From DATGMB01 sp035293845 (lineage in GTDB: Bacteria > Acidobacteriota > Terriglobia > Bryobacterales > Bryobacteraceae), in NCBI GenBank assembly GCA_035293845.1, contig DATGMB010000111.1, positions 1-33,064 on the forward strand: 33,064 nt of DNA. The letters run 5' to 3'. Under the pieces are notes generated by a model. The model ran no database searches and was not told the DNA's origin. It was given only the letters and a program-made list of their open reading frames with translations. Every line of letters begins with the position of its first letter. The first letter of the stretch is position 1. Shown piece after piece: positions 17,837-28,420 of the stretch. The translations under genes were made by a program, and so were the position numbers.

Positions 17837-18462
17837 CGGTTCGCCTCCACACCCGCGGGCGCCGCTGCCCGGCGCCCCGCGCCAACCCGCGCCAGCGCGT
17901 AGCCAACCGCCAGCATCGCCAGCATCGCGCCGGCGATCGTCCAGCCGTTGCGCGCCAGGAAGCCCCGCGCGTCCGCGCCCAACTGCAGCCCCAGCCACGC
18001 CATCCCGAAATAGCGGATGACCCGCGCCGCCACGATCACCGGCACGAACCGGCGCAACGGCGTGCGGAACAGCGCGGCCGATACCACGAATACCTTCAGC
18101 GGCAGCGGCGCCAGCGGAACCACCGCCGGGATGAACACCGTCGCCAGGCCGTAGCGGTGGAACCATTCGCGGAAGCGCGGCTTTTGGGCGGGCGGCGGTT
18201 CCTCCTTCCGGAACAAGCGATGCCCGTGCCGCACCGCGTGAAACAACGCCAGATTGCCGGCCAGCGACCCGACCACCGCGATCGAGGCGCTCGCATAGGC
18301 CCGCCACGGTTCCTGGGTGCTGTGCACCGCGATATCCAGGAACAGCAGGTCGAGCGCGCCCGGCAGCGGCACCCCGGCCGAATCCAGCATGGCCAGAAAA
18401 AAGATGCCTACCGGCCCATACGCGACCAGCACCGCGGAAACTTTGGCGAGAAAATGATGCAT
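17833..18462 (-). CDS. DedA/VTT-domain (SNARE-associated) membrane protein
   Basis: 209 aa. The N-terminus shows the VTT-type pattern: a hydrophobic helix, then LAMLDSAGVPLPGALDLLFL, another helix around VVGSLAGNLALF, an amphipathic stretch with a PRFREWFHRYG segment, and the RYGLATVFIPAVVPLAPLPLK region typical of DedA/YqaA relatives. Some DedA proteins act as lipid scramblases, including undecaprenyl-phosphate recyclers, which would fit a glycan locus; this is inference. It starts in a TAATG overlap with the permease and ends in a GTGA overlap with the repeat protein. Confidence 0.87.
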   Translation of the reverse strand: MHHFLAKVSAVLVAYGPVGIFFLAMLDSAGVPLPGALDLLFLDIAVHSTQEPWRAYASASIAVVGSLAGNLALFHAVRHGHRLFRKEEPPPAQKPRFREWFHRYGLATVFIPAVVPLAPLPLKVFVVSAALFRTPLRRFVPVIVAARVIRYFGMAWLGLQLGADARGFLARNGWTIAGAMLAMLAVGYALARVGAGRRAAAPAGVEANR

Positions 18463-19690
18463 TAAATGAGATCGGCGAACGATTTTCGCAGCTTATAAAA
18501 CCAGGCGTGGCCCAACACAAACACCACCACCGCGAGCACCCACAGCTTCCACAGCGGGCCAAAAGCGGGCGCCGGATGCCGCGGATCGAGCAGAATCGCG
18601 CGATACCCGCTCACCAGCACGTACATCGGATTCTTGGATAACAACAGCGTAGCAGAGGGGGGCAGGGAAGCCTCGGGGTAGCAGATCGGCGTGGCGAAAA
18701 ACCAGATGGTCAGCAGAAAGCCCATAATCTGCCCCAGGTCGCGGACGAACACCCCCAGCGCCGCCAGGAACCAGCACAGCCCCAGCGTAAACAGCACCTG
18801 CGGAACCAGCAGCACCGGCAGCCACAGCACCGAAAGCGGCACCGCGTGCCGCACGGCCAGCAGCACGCAGCAGAACAGGATAATCGCGAAAAATTCCGTC
18901 ACCAGGCCGGCCGCTACCAGGTTTACGGGCAGCGTTTCCACCGCAAAAACCAGCTTTTTGACAAAATTGCGGTGGTCGAGCATCACGGTGGCCGACCGCC
19001 CTACCGCTTCGCTGAACGCCAGCCACGGCAGCATGCCCGCCAGGTAATAGAGCACGAACCCCGAGCGGCTCGGGTCGCCCGGAAATCGCGTCTGGAGCAC
19101 CACCGCGAAGACGAAGAAATACGTGAGCATCAGGAGCAGCGGATTGAAGACCGTCCAGAAGGCGCCGCCGAACGAGCCGCGGTACCGCCCCAGCACGTCG
19201 CGCCGCGTCATCACCCGGATCAATCCGCGGTTGCGCCAGATGGCGAGCACGGGATACGTCAACGCCCGGCCCGCGCTGCGCAGCAGCCGTTCGCGCCGCA
19301 GCGTGGCGGAGGTCGCCACCCGAATGCGCCGGAGCCGCGGCGCGCCATCCCGCACCGCAAATTCGATCAGCAGGAACGGCCAGCCGCTTTCGTACAGCCA
19401 GCGCTCGCGCAGGGGAGAGACGATCACGTGGTACTCCCCGTCTTCGAGCGGAATCTCGGCCACAATGGACAGCGGCGCGGACTTGCCCGCGTCCAGATCG
19501 AACGGGGCGCGCGCCCCATCGACGATCAGCGTGCCGGTCGCGGAATCGAAGAGATGGTAGCCGATGGCGAAGCCTGCTGCCCCCCGCCAGGGTTCGGCCG
19601 AAGCATTGCGGACTTCGCATTCGATGCGGGCATGCGCCGGCCATCCGCCCGCGGTATCGAGCGTGACCTTCGGATTCCGGTACTCCGCGC

Positions 19691-19694
<4 letters not shown>
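18462..19694 (-). CDS. ABC-2 polysaccharide export permease with N-terminal beta-sandwich domain
   Basis: 410 aa. Residues about 145-410 are a Wzm/TagG-type ABC-2 permease: a cytoplasmic amphipathic start (RDVLGRYRGSFGGAFWTVFN), then six hydrophobic helices with FVKKLVFAVETLPV and the conserved FATPICYPEA near the last extracytoplasmic segment. Residues about 6-115 form a separate soluble domain with beta-rich motifs (CEVRNASAEPW, GFAIGYHLFD, LEDGEYHVIV). It resembles the C-terminal glycan-recognition domain normally found on the partner ATPase Wzt. The fusion order is unusual. No ATPase gene is in the window. The gene overlaps the glycosyltransferase-methyltransferase gene by ATGA. Confidence 0.88.
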
Positions 19695-21661
<1,967 letters not shown>

Positions 21662-22444
21662 TCAGCGGACCAGCTCCAGCGAGAACGTGCCGACCTCGAG
21701 CGGCAGTTTCACCACGAGCGGCGTCCGCGCCGCATCCCGCGCAAAGTATGCCTCCGCGGTCACGTCCGATTTCGGGCCCCGCACGGAGATCTCGATCCGG
21801 TCCGTGACGGCCTGCCGCTCGTCGAGCGCGATCTTCGCTTCGCCGGTATAGCGGAGCTGCACCGAGTACCCGGAGCCGAAGAATACCTCCTGCGCCGGCG
21901 CCACGCGCCCCTGCCCGAGCTCCTGGCGCGCAAAGTAGAGGAACGCCAGCGCGTCCCGCCCGCATTCGGGCAGGCTCAAATCGGAATGGCCGCCGTCCGC
22001 GGGCAGCAGCGTTTCGCGCCGCGCCGTGCGGTTGTGCTGGTCGAACGTCGTCTTTTCCCGCGTCTTGCGGCCAGCGTGATCGATGGTGCGCTCGAGTTCC
22101 GCCGAGCAGAGATCGGCGCCGGCCGTCGAGCGGTACCGGTCGGCGATGCGGAAGCCGGGGACGCCGGCGTCGATCGACGTCTCGAAGCTCCAGCCCGCCG
22201 TGGTGCGCGAGGCGCGCATCGTCACATCTCCCAGGCTCAGGCCGCTCGGCCATTTGATGCTGTAATGCAGCGACTCGTCCTGAAACGGGAAGCCGCTGAG
22301 CTTGGGAACCGCCGCCGCGGCCGGCGCCGGCTTCTCCGCCGTCTGGGCCCAGGCCGCGAGCCCAAGCGCGACGCCGGCAACCGCCGCGACGCACGCGCGC
22401 CTTCCCCTGACCCCCGGCCTCAGACCCCTGCCCCCGAGCTTCAT
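21662..22444 (-). CDS. DUF3108 domain envelope protein
   Basis: 260 aa. The ATG at 22444 overlaps the stop of the upstream glycosyltransferase (ATGA). An Arg-rich start and Ala/Leu-rich core (about residues 15-33, ending AAWAQ) form a signal peptide. The mature part follows the DUF3108 pattern: LHYSIKWPSGLSLGDVTMRA, then DRYRSTAGADL, and a C-terminal run of beta strands ending PLEVGTFSLELV. These proteins are periplasmic with a lipid-binding-like beta structure and unclear function. Its insertion between two glycosyltransferase genes suggests a part in glycan or lipid handling, but this is only context. Confidence 0.82.
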   Translation of the reverse strand: MKLGGRGLRPGVRGRRACVAAVAGVALGLAAWAQTAEKPAPAAAAVPKLSGFPFQDESLHYSIKWPSGLSLGDVTMRASRTTAGWSFETSIDAGVPGFRIADRYRSTAGADLCSAELERTIDHAGRKTREKTTFDQHNRTARRETLLPADGGHSDLSLPECGRDALAFLYFARQELGQGRVAPAQEVFFGSGYSVQLRYTGEAKIALDERQAVTDRIEISVRGPKSDVTAEAYFARDAARTPLVVKLPLEVGTFSLELVR

Positions 22445-23592
22445 CGTTCGATCCCCGCGGATACCGGTTTCCGCCGCGCCCCCGCGCTCTCCGCGACGTC
22501 CCTGTACACGTCCAGCGTTCGCTCCGCCGTTTTCTGCCAACTGAAGTGCGCCGCCCGCTGCAGACCCAGCCGCTCCATGCGGCGCCGCAGCTCGTCGTCG
22601 AGCAGTAAATCGCGCAACGCCCGCACCATTTGGTCCATCGAGTAGGGATCGAACAAGATGGCCGCTCCGTCGACCACCTCCGGCAGCGCCGACGTGTTGG
22701 AGCACGCCACCGCGCGGCCGCACGCCATCGCCTCCAGCGCCGGCAGCCCGAAGCCCTCGTAAAACGAGGGAAACACGAAGAGGTCGCAGGCGTTATAAAG
22801 CTGTAGCAGATCATCATCGGAAACGAAGCCGCTAAATCGGATGCGGTCTTCCACTCCCGAGCTCCGCGCCGCCTGCCGCACCCGTTCCGCGAACCAGGTT
22901 TCCTTGCCCGCCAGCAGCAGCGTGTGGCGAAGCTGCGGATATTGCTTCACCAGCCGGGAGAAGGCGCCGATCAGCCCGATCTGGTTCTTGCGCGGCTGCA
23001 GGTCCCCCACCGAAAGCACCAGCGGGCCGGCGATGCCGAAGCGCTCCCGCACCACGGCCGCGGCGGTCTCGCGCGGAATGGGGCGGAACTCCGGCGCGGC
23101 CGCGTTCGGCACCACCACCACCTGGTCTTCCTCCAGGTCGCCGTAAACTTTCAGGATCGCCGCCCGCGAGAAATCGCTGCCGGTCAGGATGCGCGCCGCG
23201 CGCTTCACCGTCCGCCGCACCGTCCACTGCAACTGCCGCGCGCGGGATGGCGTGAAATACTCCGGATGTTCGAGAAAGCTCACATCGTGCACGCTCACCA
23301 CCACCGGCACGGGGCAGGCGAGCGGCGCCGTATATTGCACGTGCAGCAGGTCGGGCGCATCCTGCCGCACCTTCATCCCGAGATCGAATCCCAGCCGCAG
23401 GAATGGGTTGGCCGCCACCCGCCGGGTCCGGATCCGGGAAGGCAGGTACCGCCATGCCTCTTCCGCCGAAACATACGCCACGAACTCGCAATCCCGTTCG
23501 CGCGCGCCGAATGCGTTCAAAAGACTTCGAACGTAGACCTCATTGCCGGTGAGGTGGCGGCCGATGGCATGGGCATCAACGGCAAATTGCAT
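22441..23592 (-). CDS. GT4 family glycosyltransferase
   Basis: 383 aa. It has a GT-B fold. The N-terminal domain starts AVDAHAIGRHLTGNEVYVRS, and VVVSVHDVSFLEHPEYF is typical of mannosyl/rhamnosyl-type GT4 enzymes. The nucleotide-sugar domain carries VGDLQPRKNQIGLI, then FPSFYEGFGLPALEAMACG with the E-x7-E pair. The ATG at 23592 is preceded by GAGAG on the minus strand and a TATACT sequence that could be an internal -10 element. A long upstream extension of the frame lies in the neighbouring gene and is rejected. It probably transfers a sugar during assembly of the glycan encoded by this locus. Confidence 0.93.
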   Translation of the reverse strand: MQFAVDAHAIGRHLTGNEVYVRSLLNAFGARERDCEFVAYVSAEEAWRYLPSRIRTRRVAANPFLRLGFDLGMKVRQDAPDLLHVQYTAPLACPVPVVVSVHDVSFLEHPEYFTPSRARQLQWTVRRTVKRAARILTGSDFSRAAILKVYGDLEEDQVVVVPNAAAPEFRPIPRETAAAVVRERFGIAGPLVLSVGDLQPRKNQIGLIGAFSRLVKQYPQLRHTLLLAGKETWFAERVRQAARSSGVEDRIRFSGFVSDDDLLQLYNACDLFVFPSFYEGFGLPALEAMACGRAVACSNTSALPEVVDGAAILFDPYSMDQMVRALRDLLLDDELRRRMERLGLQRAAHFSWQKTAERTLDVYRDVAESAGARRKPVSAGIER

Positions 23593-23633
23593 CGAAACTC
23601 TCAGTATACCGGACGGTCCGCCACAGGGCTGTG

Positions 23634-24806
23634 TTAAAAATGCAATCTTCGCCACGCCGCATCCCAGGTAAACTCCTTTTCCAGCAATAACCTGGCGCTT
23701 GTTGCCAGGCTGTGCCGCATATCGTTGCAATCGAGCAGCCGCTCGACCGCCGCGGCGAAGGCGACGGCGCCATCGGCCACCAGCAGATGCTCGCCTGGCC
23801 GCGCCCCCAGCCCTTCTGCTCCTAGCGTTGTCGAAACCACCGGCACGCCCGCCGCCCATGCCTCCAGGATCTTCAACCGCGTCCCGCTGCCGGCCAGCAA
23901 GGGCGCCACCGCCACCCGCGCCCGCGCCAACTCGGCCACCGCATCCTCCACCGGGCCCGTCGCCTCGATGCGAGCCTCTGGAGATATAAACTCGCGAACC
24001 GCCTCCGGGTTCTTCCCGACCAGCCGCCAGACCAGTTCCGGCCGGTGGCGCCGCAACACCGGCCACACTTCCCGCGCGAACCAGCGCACGGCGGACCGGT
24101 TGGGATGATATTCCATGTTGCCCGAGAACACCACGGCGGGCTCGTCCGCGCGCGGCGGCAGCGGCCGGGCGGGAATCGCGTTCGGGTACACCGTGACGCG
24201 CGCCTTGGGCGCGATGGCCCGCGCCGTGCGCGCGTCTTCTTCCGATGCGGCCAGTACCTCGCTGAAGCGTGGCAGCCAGGTGCGCTCCAACTCCAGCGCC
24301 GCGCCTGCGAACATGCGGTGGGCGAAGCCGGCCGCCGCGGATTCCACGTCCGCGCAGCGGCCGTGCAGGACGGATTCGATGTTGTGCAGGTCCAGCACCG
24401 TGCGCCGGCACGCCGGAGCGAGCTGCGTCAGATAGGGCGCGCACCAGAAATGTTCGACGATTCCGATCTCGTAGCTCCGGCCCGCCACCGCGCGCGCCAC
24501 CGCGTCGCCGAAACCGGCGAAGCGATCGACCAGCGGCGGTGTGCGCCGCGCCAGCCGCCAGGCGTTCCGCCACGCGCGCGCCGTCCGCCCGCGGCCGTGC
24601 GCCGGCAACTCGATCACGGTCACCTCCCGCGCCAGTCCTGGGGGGAGATGCCGGCCCGGATCCGGGGCGCCAGGCTCACGGAAGACGATCAGGTCCGTGG
24701 CGTAGCGGCGGGCCAGGTATTCGAGGATGGAAGCGGTGCGCAGCGCCCCGCCGCCCGCCAGCGGATACGGCGCCTCCGGCGCGAGCAGCAGGGCGCTACC
24801 GGCCAA
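23634..24806 (-). CDS. GT4-like glycosyltransferase, TTG start
   Basis: 390 aa. The N-terminus (LLLAPEAPYPLAGGGALR) and the C-terminal domain (VVFSGNMEYHPNRSAVRWF, then GSGTRLKILEAWAAGVPVVS) match glycosyltransferases of the GT4 group that act on short oligosaccharides. The Glu in the second motif is the donor-site residue. The start is a TTG overlapping the upstream gene by 11 nt, with GGAGG three bases before it, a short spacing. No ATG or GTG close by gives a better N-terminus. It is the second of three adjacent glycosyltransferases and is followed by a 41-bp spacer. Confidence 0.9.
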   Translation of the reverse strand: MAGSALLLAPEAPYPLAGGGALRTASILEYLARRYATDLIVFREPGAPDPGRHLPPGLAREVTVIELPAHGRGRTARAWRNAWRLARRTPPLVDRFAGFGDAVARAVAGRSYEIGIVEHFWCAPYLTQLAPACRRTVLDLHNIESVLHGRCADVESAAAGFAHRMFAGAALELERTWLPRFSEVLAASEEDARTARAIAPKARVTVYPNAIPARPLPPRADEPAVVFSGNMEYHPNRSAVRWFAREVWPVLRRHRPELVWRLVGKNPEAVREFISPEARIEATGPVEDAVAELARARVAVAPLLAGSGTRLKILEAWAAGVPVVSTTLGAEGLGARPGEHLLVADGAVAFAAAVERLLDCNDMRHSLATSARLLLEKEFTWDAAWRRLHF

Positions 24807-25866
24807 ACCGCCTCCGCGCCTCGAGGTAGACCTCGTGGGTCATGCGGGCCGTCCGCTCCCAGGAAAATTCACAGGCGCGCGCCAGCGACCGGGAGCGCCG
24901 CTCGGCGAGCCACTCCGGCTGCATCAAGGCCGTCTCCAGCAGCGCCGCGAACTCGCCGGCGTCGCGCGCGTAGGCTGCGGCATCGCCCCCGGCCTCCGCC
25001 ACCGCGGGCGAGGCGATCACACACGTCCCGCACTGCATCGCCTCCAGAACCGGCAGGCCGAAACCCTCGTAATGCGAAGGGTACACGAACGCCACAGCGC
25101 CCGAATAGAGCGCCGCCAGTTCGGCATCCGGCACCTCGCCCGGCAACTCCAGCCCCGGTTCGCCCGCCAGCGGCGCGAAATCCTCGCGCGTTCGCCCGGC
25201 CAGCACCAGATCGACCGCGTGCCGCCGCCGCACCTCGCGCCACGCCTCGATCAGCGTGCCCAGGTTCTTGCGTGGTTCGAGCGTGCCCACGTAAAGAAAA
25301 TACGGGTTCCGCCGCGGCGCGTCCGGCTCCGCGGGCGCTTCCGCCGGCCGCAGCCAGGAAGGCGCCGCTTCCGGGATCGCCACCACGCGCTCCGGCTTCA
25401 GGCGAAACCGTTCGATGGCCTGCTTGCGCACACTCTCCGCCGGCGTGATCACCATGGTGGCGATCCCGAGCTCGAGCAGCAGCGGCGTGCGCAGCCGCAC
25501 GCGCCCGGCGGCGTGATGCCAGCGTTCATCCATCCAGGGAGACAGGTCGTGCAGCGTCATGACGCTTGGCCGCCGCCCCAAATAGGGCACCGCAAAATCC
25601 GGTCCGTGTACGAGCTCCGCGCCCGCTCGCCGCATCGCATTGTGGATTCCCCAGAGCCACCAGCGCCGCTCGATGGCGTTGGCCGGTCCGCCGCCGCGCA
25701 GGAGGTTCGGCGGCGCGCCCGCCGGCATGACGAATGGCTGGTCGGAGAGCAGGACGAACTCGTCATCCGGAAACGAGCGGGCGAGCGCCAGGCTCAACTC
25801 GGCTGTATAGCGTGCCAGCCCTCCGCTCGAAAGGCTCAGCGTGGTCGCCTCGATCGCTACCCGCAT
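24796..25866 (-). CDS. GT4 family glycosyltransferase
   Basis: 356 aa. The GT-B N-domain starts AIEATTLSLSSGGLARYTAE, a pattern close to mannosyl- and rhamnosyltransferases, with SVMTLHDLSPWMDERW in the mid region. The C-domain carries VGTLEPRKNLGTLIEAW, then YPSHYEGFGLPVLEAMQCG with the E-x7-E pair. No strong Shine-Dalgarno is seen upstream of the ATG at 25866. It lies 32 bp after rmlB, so it may use the dTDP-sugar made by the rml genes. The acceptor is unknown. Confidence 0.93.
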   Translation of the reverse strand: MRVAIEATTLSLSSGGLARYTAELSLALARSFPDDEFVLLSDQPFVMPAGAPPNLLRGGGPANAIERRWWLWGIHNAMRRAGAELVHGPDFAVPYLGRRPSVMTLHDLSPWMDERWHHAAGRVRLRTPLLLELGIATMVITPAESVRKQAIERFRLKPERVVAIPEAAPSWLRPAEAPAEPDAPRRNPYFLYVGTLEPRKNLGTLIEAWREVRRRHAVDLVLAGRTREDFAPLAGEPGLELPGEVPDAELAALYSGAVAFVYPSHYEGFGLPVLEAMQCGTCVIASPAVAEAGGDAAAYARDAGEFAALLETALMQPEWLAERRSRSLARACEFSWERTARMTHEVYLEARRRFGR

Positions 25867-25898
25867 CGAATTTATGGACGTCCGCGCCGCGCGGGCGT

Positions 25899-26915
25899 TT
25901 ATGCTTTTCCTACGGTCCGCCCGCCGTAGTTCTTCTCATAATATTCCCGGTACGCGCCGCTGCGCACGCGCGCCACCCACCCCTCGTTTTCGCGATACCA
26001 GGCGATCGTCTGTGCGATGCCGCTCTCGAACTCCACGCGCGGCCGCCATCCGGTCTCCCTCATCAGCTTTTCGCTCGAAAGCGCATAGCGCCGGTCGTGC
26101 CCGGGCCGGTCCGTGACGTATTGGATCAGGCTCTCGGGCTTTCCGGTGAGCGCGAGCACCTGGCGCACCACCTCCAGATTGGGCAGCGAGCGGTTGCCGC
26201 CGATGTTGTAGATCTCGCCGGCGCGCCCGCGCCGCAAGACTTCGAGAATGCCGCGGCAATGGTCGTCCACGTAGAGCCAGTCGCGGATCTGCATGCCGTC
26301 GCCGTAAACCGGCAGCGGCCGGTCCTCGAGCGCGTTCGCGATCATCAGCGGGATCAGCTTTTCCGGAAACTGATACGGTCCATAGTTATTGGATGCGCGG
26401 GTAATCGACACCGGCAGCTTATAAGTCACATAATAGGACCGGGCCAGCAGGTCCGAGCCCGCCTTGGAGGCCGAATACGGGCTGCTCGGATTCAGCGGAA
26501 ACTCTTCGGTGGCCTCCGCCGGGGGCTCCAGGCTGCCGTACACTTCGTCGGTCGAAACGTGCACGAATTTCGCCGTGCCGAGTCGGCGCGCCGCTTCGAG
26601 CAGCGTGAACGTGCCGCGCAGGTTGGTCTCGATCACCGGTTCCGGGGAGAGAATGCTGCGATCGACGTGCGATTCCGCCGCGAAGTGCACGATGGCGTCC
26701 GCGCCCTTCGCCGCGGCCTCGACCGCCGCTGCGTCGCAGATATCCGCGTGCACGAACCGGTAACGCGGGTTGGCGTCCACCGCCGCCAGATTCTCCAGGT
26801 TGCCCGCGTAGGTGAGCTTATCGAGGTTGACCACCTCGAAATCCGTTTCCGCAATGACCAGCCGCACAAATGCCGATCCGATGAACCCTGCCCCGCCCGT
26901 GACCAGTATTCTCAT
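25899..26915 (-). CDS. rmlB: dTDP-glucose 4,6-dehydratase
   Basis: 338 aa, full length. The Rossmann GxxGxxG motif is at 7-13. The dehydratase triad region T122-D123-E124 lies in STDEVYG, and the YxxxK pair is Y147/K151. The active-site and sugar-binding stretch NNYGPYQFPEKLIPL is intact. The enzyme converts dTDP-glucose to dTDP-4-keto-6-deoxyglucose, the branch point to L-rhamnose and other deoxysugars. The ATG is preceded by AGGAGG, which lies just after inverted repeat C. The next gene begins 32 bp downstream. Confidence 0.97.
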   Translation of the reverse strand: MRILVTGGAGFIGSAFVRLVIAETDFEVVNLDKLTYAGNLENLAAVDANPRYRFVHADICDAAAVEAAAKGADAIVHFAAESHVDRSILSPEPVIETNLRGTFTLLEAARRLGTAKFVHVSTDEVYGSLEPPAEATEEFPLNPSSPYSASKAGSDLLARSYYVTYKLPVSITRASNNYGPYQFPEKLIPLMIANALEDRPLPVYGDGMQIRDWLYVDDHCRGILEVLRRGRAGEIYNIGGNRSLPNLEVVRQVLALTGKPESLIQYVTDRPGHDRRYALSSEKLMRETGWRPRVEFESGIAQTIAWYRENEGWVARVRSGAYREYYEKNYGGRTVGKA

Positions 26916-26928
26916 TGAGGTCTCCTCC

Positions 26929-26996
26929 TGACGCAGAGACGCACGGACATAGAGAAAATCGAATGCGCTTCTCAGCGCCTCGGTATCTCTGCGTCA
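26929..26996 (-). repeat. Intergenic inverted repeat C, before rmlB
   Basis: Two perfect 11-nt outer arms (26929-26939, TGACGCAGAGA; 26986-26996, its complement) enclose an interior of 46 bp. That interior pairs poorly apart from a short GAGAA match. The motif content matches elements A and B. Read on the minus strand, the element sits in the 86-bp rmlC-rmlB spacer, and its last arm directly precedes the AGGAGG of rmlB. Confidence 0.85.
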
Positions 26997-27001
26997 AAAA
27001 A

Positions 27002-27589
27002 CTACTTCTTCTGCGTCTCCCAATCGTAGTTGATCCCCGGGTCGTCGAAGCGGATGCGGCCTTCGTCCCGCGGATTGTAGAATCGGTCCGTCAGATAGAC
27101 CAGCAGCGCCTGTTCCGAGCCGACGACCTTATATCCGTGCGCCACGCCCGGCGGAATCCGCACGCGCCAGGGGCGCAGCGCGCCCACGTAGATCGTGTTG
27201 CGCAGGCCGAAGGTCGGGGAATCGCGACGCAGGTCCGCCAGGGCCACTTGCAGCGTGCCGGTGACGGGCGTCCATAAGTCCGTCTGGTGCGCGTGATAAT
27301 GAAACGCTTTGATGGTGCCCGGGTAGTTCAGCGCCGCCGAGATCTGCGTGCTGTCGGCCGGGAAGTCGGCGGCCAGCCCGCGGCCCAGCCGCTGCACCTC
27401 CAGAAAATAGCCGCGGTCGTCCGGAAACAAGGCAACCGGCTCGATGCGCACCCCGGCGATCAGATCCGGCGAATCCGGCGAGAGAATGACGGCACCGAGC
27501 CCCTTTTCGTTCGCGGGGAAGGCCAGATCCAGACCGGCTTCATTCGGTATCGGGCGCGCTGCAGCGCTGGCTGTGCTCTCCCCTGGCAT
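27002..27589 (-). CDS. rmlC: dTDP-4-dehydrorhamnose 3,5-epimerase-like protein
   Basis: 195 aa. The cupin-type RmlC fold is recognisable: an FPDDRGYFLEV region, H97-Y98-H99 at the catalytic His position, DSPTFGL, RPWRVRIPPGVAHGY with H151, and FDDPGINYDW near the end. The usual RGLHYQ is replaced by KAFHYH, and the N-terminus carries about 30 extra residues. It may be a 3- or 3,5-epimerase on dTDP-4-keto-6-deoxyglucose, but the altered motif leaves the product open. The ATG overlaps the rmlA stop by one base (TGATG). Confidence 0.86.
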   Translation of the reverse strand: MPGESTASAAARPIPNEAGLDLAFPANEKGLGAVILSPDSPDLIAGVRIEPVALFPDDRGYFLEVQRLGRGLAADFPADSTQISAALNYPGTIKAFHYHAHQTDLWTPVTGTLQVALADLRRDSPTFGLRNTIYVGALRPWRVRIPPGVAHGYKVVGSEQALLVYLTDRFYNPRDEGRIRFDDPGINYDWETQKK

Positions 27590-28365
27590 CAGGCGCGCGC
27601 CGCCCCCTGGTGTCCGGATTCTTCTCGACCCGCCGGAGGCCGGCTGCGCTGCGCCGAGGCGGCCACCAGGTTCGCCGCGCGCAGCAGCGAATCGAACGTG
27701 CCGGCGTCCGTCCACCACCCTTCCAGGTAGGAAAAGCTCATCGTGCCCTCACGAATGTACGCGTTATTCACGTCGGTGATTTCCAGTTCGCCGCGGCCCG
27801 AAGGCACTAGTGTCTTAATCTTATCGAACACCGTGGCATCGTACATATAAATACCAGTTACGGCGTAATTCGATTTCGGACGCCGCGGCTTCTCCTCGAT
27901 GCCGGCGATGCGATCGCCCGCGACTTCGGCCACGCCGAAGCGCTCCGCGTCGGGAACTTCCTTGAGCAAAATGTGCGCTCCGCGCTCCTGCGCCCGGAAG
28001 CGGTCCGCGGCGGCCCGGATGTTGCCCTCGATAATGTTATCTCCGAGGACCACGCAGATCTTGTTGCCGTCGGCGAAGTGCTCCGCCAGCGCCAGGGCAT
28101 CGGCGATGCCGCCCTCGCCCTCCTGGTAGGTGTAGTGAATGTGCTTGAGCCCGAACTGCTTGCCATTGGCCAGCAGGCGCAGAAAATCTCCGGAATTGCG
28201 CCCGCCGGTGACCACCATGATGTCCTCGACGCCGGCATCCACGAGGGTCTGGATGGGGTAATAGATCATGGGCCGGTCGTAGATCGGCAGCAGGTGCTTG
28301 TTGGTGATTTTGGTGAGGGGGAAAAGCCGGCTACCGGTCCCGCCCGCGAGGACAACGCCTTTCAT
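27589..28365 (-). CDS. rmlA: Glucose-1-phosphate thymidylyltransferase
   Basis: 258 aa, the short form of RmlA. The N-terminal nucleotide motif LAGGTGSRLFPLTKITNKHL is intact, with GDN at 108-110 (metal/nucleotide Asp), then QEGEGGIADAL and a sugar-phosphate stretch around IEEKPRRPKSNYAVTGIYMY. The enzyme joins glucose-1-phosphate and dTTP to give dTDP-glucose, the first step before RmlB. The ATG at 28365 is chosen because the conserved motif starts at residue 3. The last 25 residues are an unconserved Arg/Ala/Ser-rich tail. It is the first gene of the minus-strand run. Confidence 0.95.
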   Translation of the reverse strand: MKGVVLAGGTGSRLFPLTKITNKHLLPIYDRPMIYYPIQTLVDAGVEDIMVVTGGRNSGDFLRLLANGKQFGLKHIHYTYQEGEGGIADALALAEHFADGNKICVVLGDNIIEGNIRAAADRFRAQERGAHILLKEVPDAERFGVAEVAGDRIAGIEEKPRRPKSNYAVTGIYMYDATVFDKIKTLVPSGRGELEITDVNNAYIREGTMSFSYLEGWWTDAGTFDSLLRAANLVAASAQRSRPPAGREESGHQGAARA

Positions 28366-28374
28366 CACGCAGCC

Positions 28375-28380
28375 ATCATA
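28375..28380 (-). promoter_or_regulatory. Candidate -10 element for rmlA
   Basis: On the minus strand this reads TATGAT, one mismatch from the sigma70 consensus, 9 nt before the rmlA ATG. No good -35 is visible. If used, the transcript would have almost no leader. Confidence 0.35.
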
Positions 28381-28408
28381 ACAATATCCTCGCGCCGGTT
28401 TCGCCGGG

Positions 28409-28414
28409 TAGAAT
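28409..28414 (+). promoter_or_regulatory. Candidate -10 element for the cupin gene
   Basis: TAGAAT lies 6 nt before the cupin ATG, so a transcript would begin close to the start codon. No good -35 is visible. It lies in the same 55-bp divergent spacer as the rmlA candidate. Confidence 0.3.
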
Positions 28415-28420
28415 ACCTGC

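Noticed and set aside
23593..24573. Upstream extension of the glycosyltransferase that ends at 22441.
   Set aside because: This part lies out of frame inside the neighbouring glycosyltransferase gene and lacks any motif; the GT4 fold starts at 23592.
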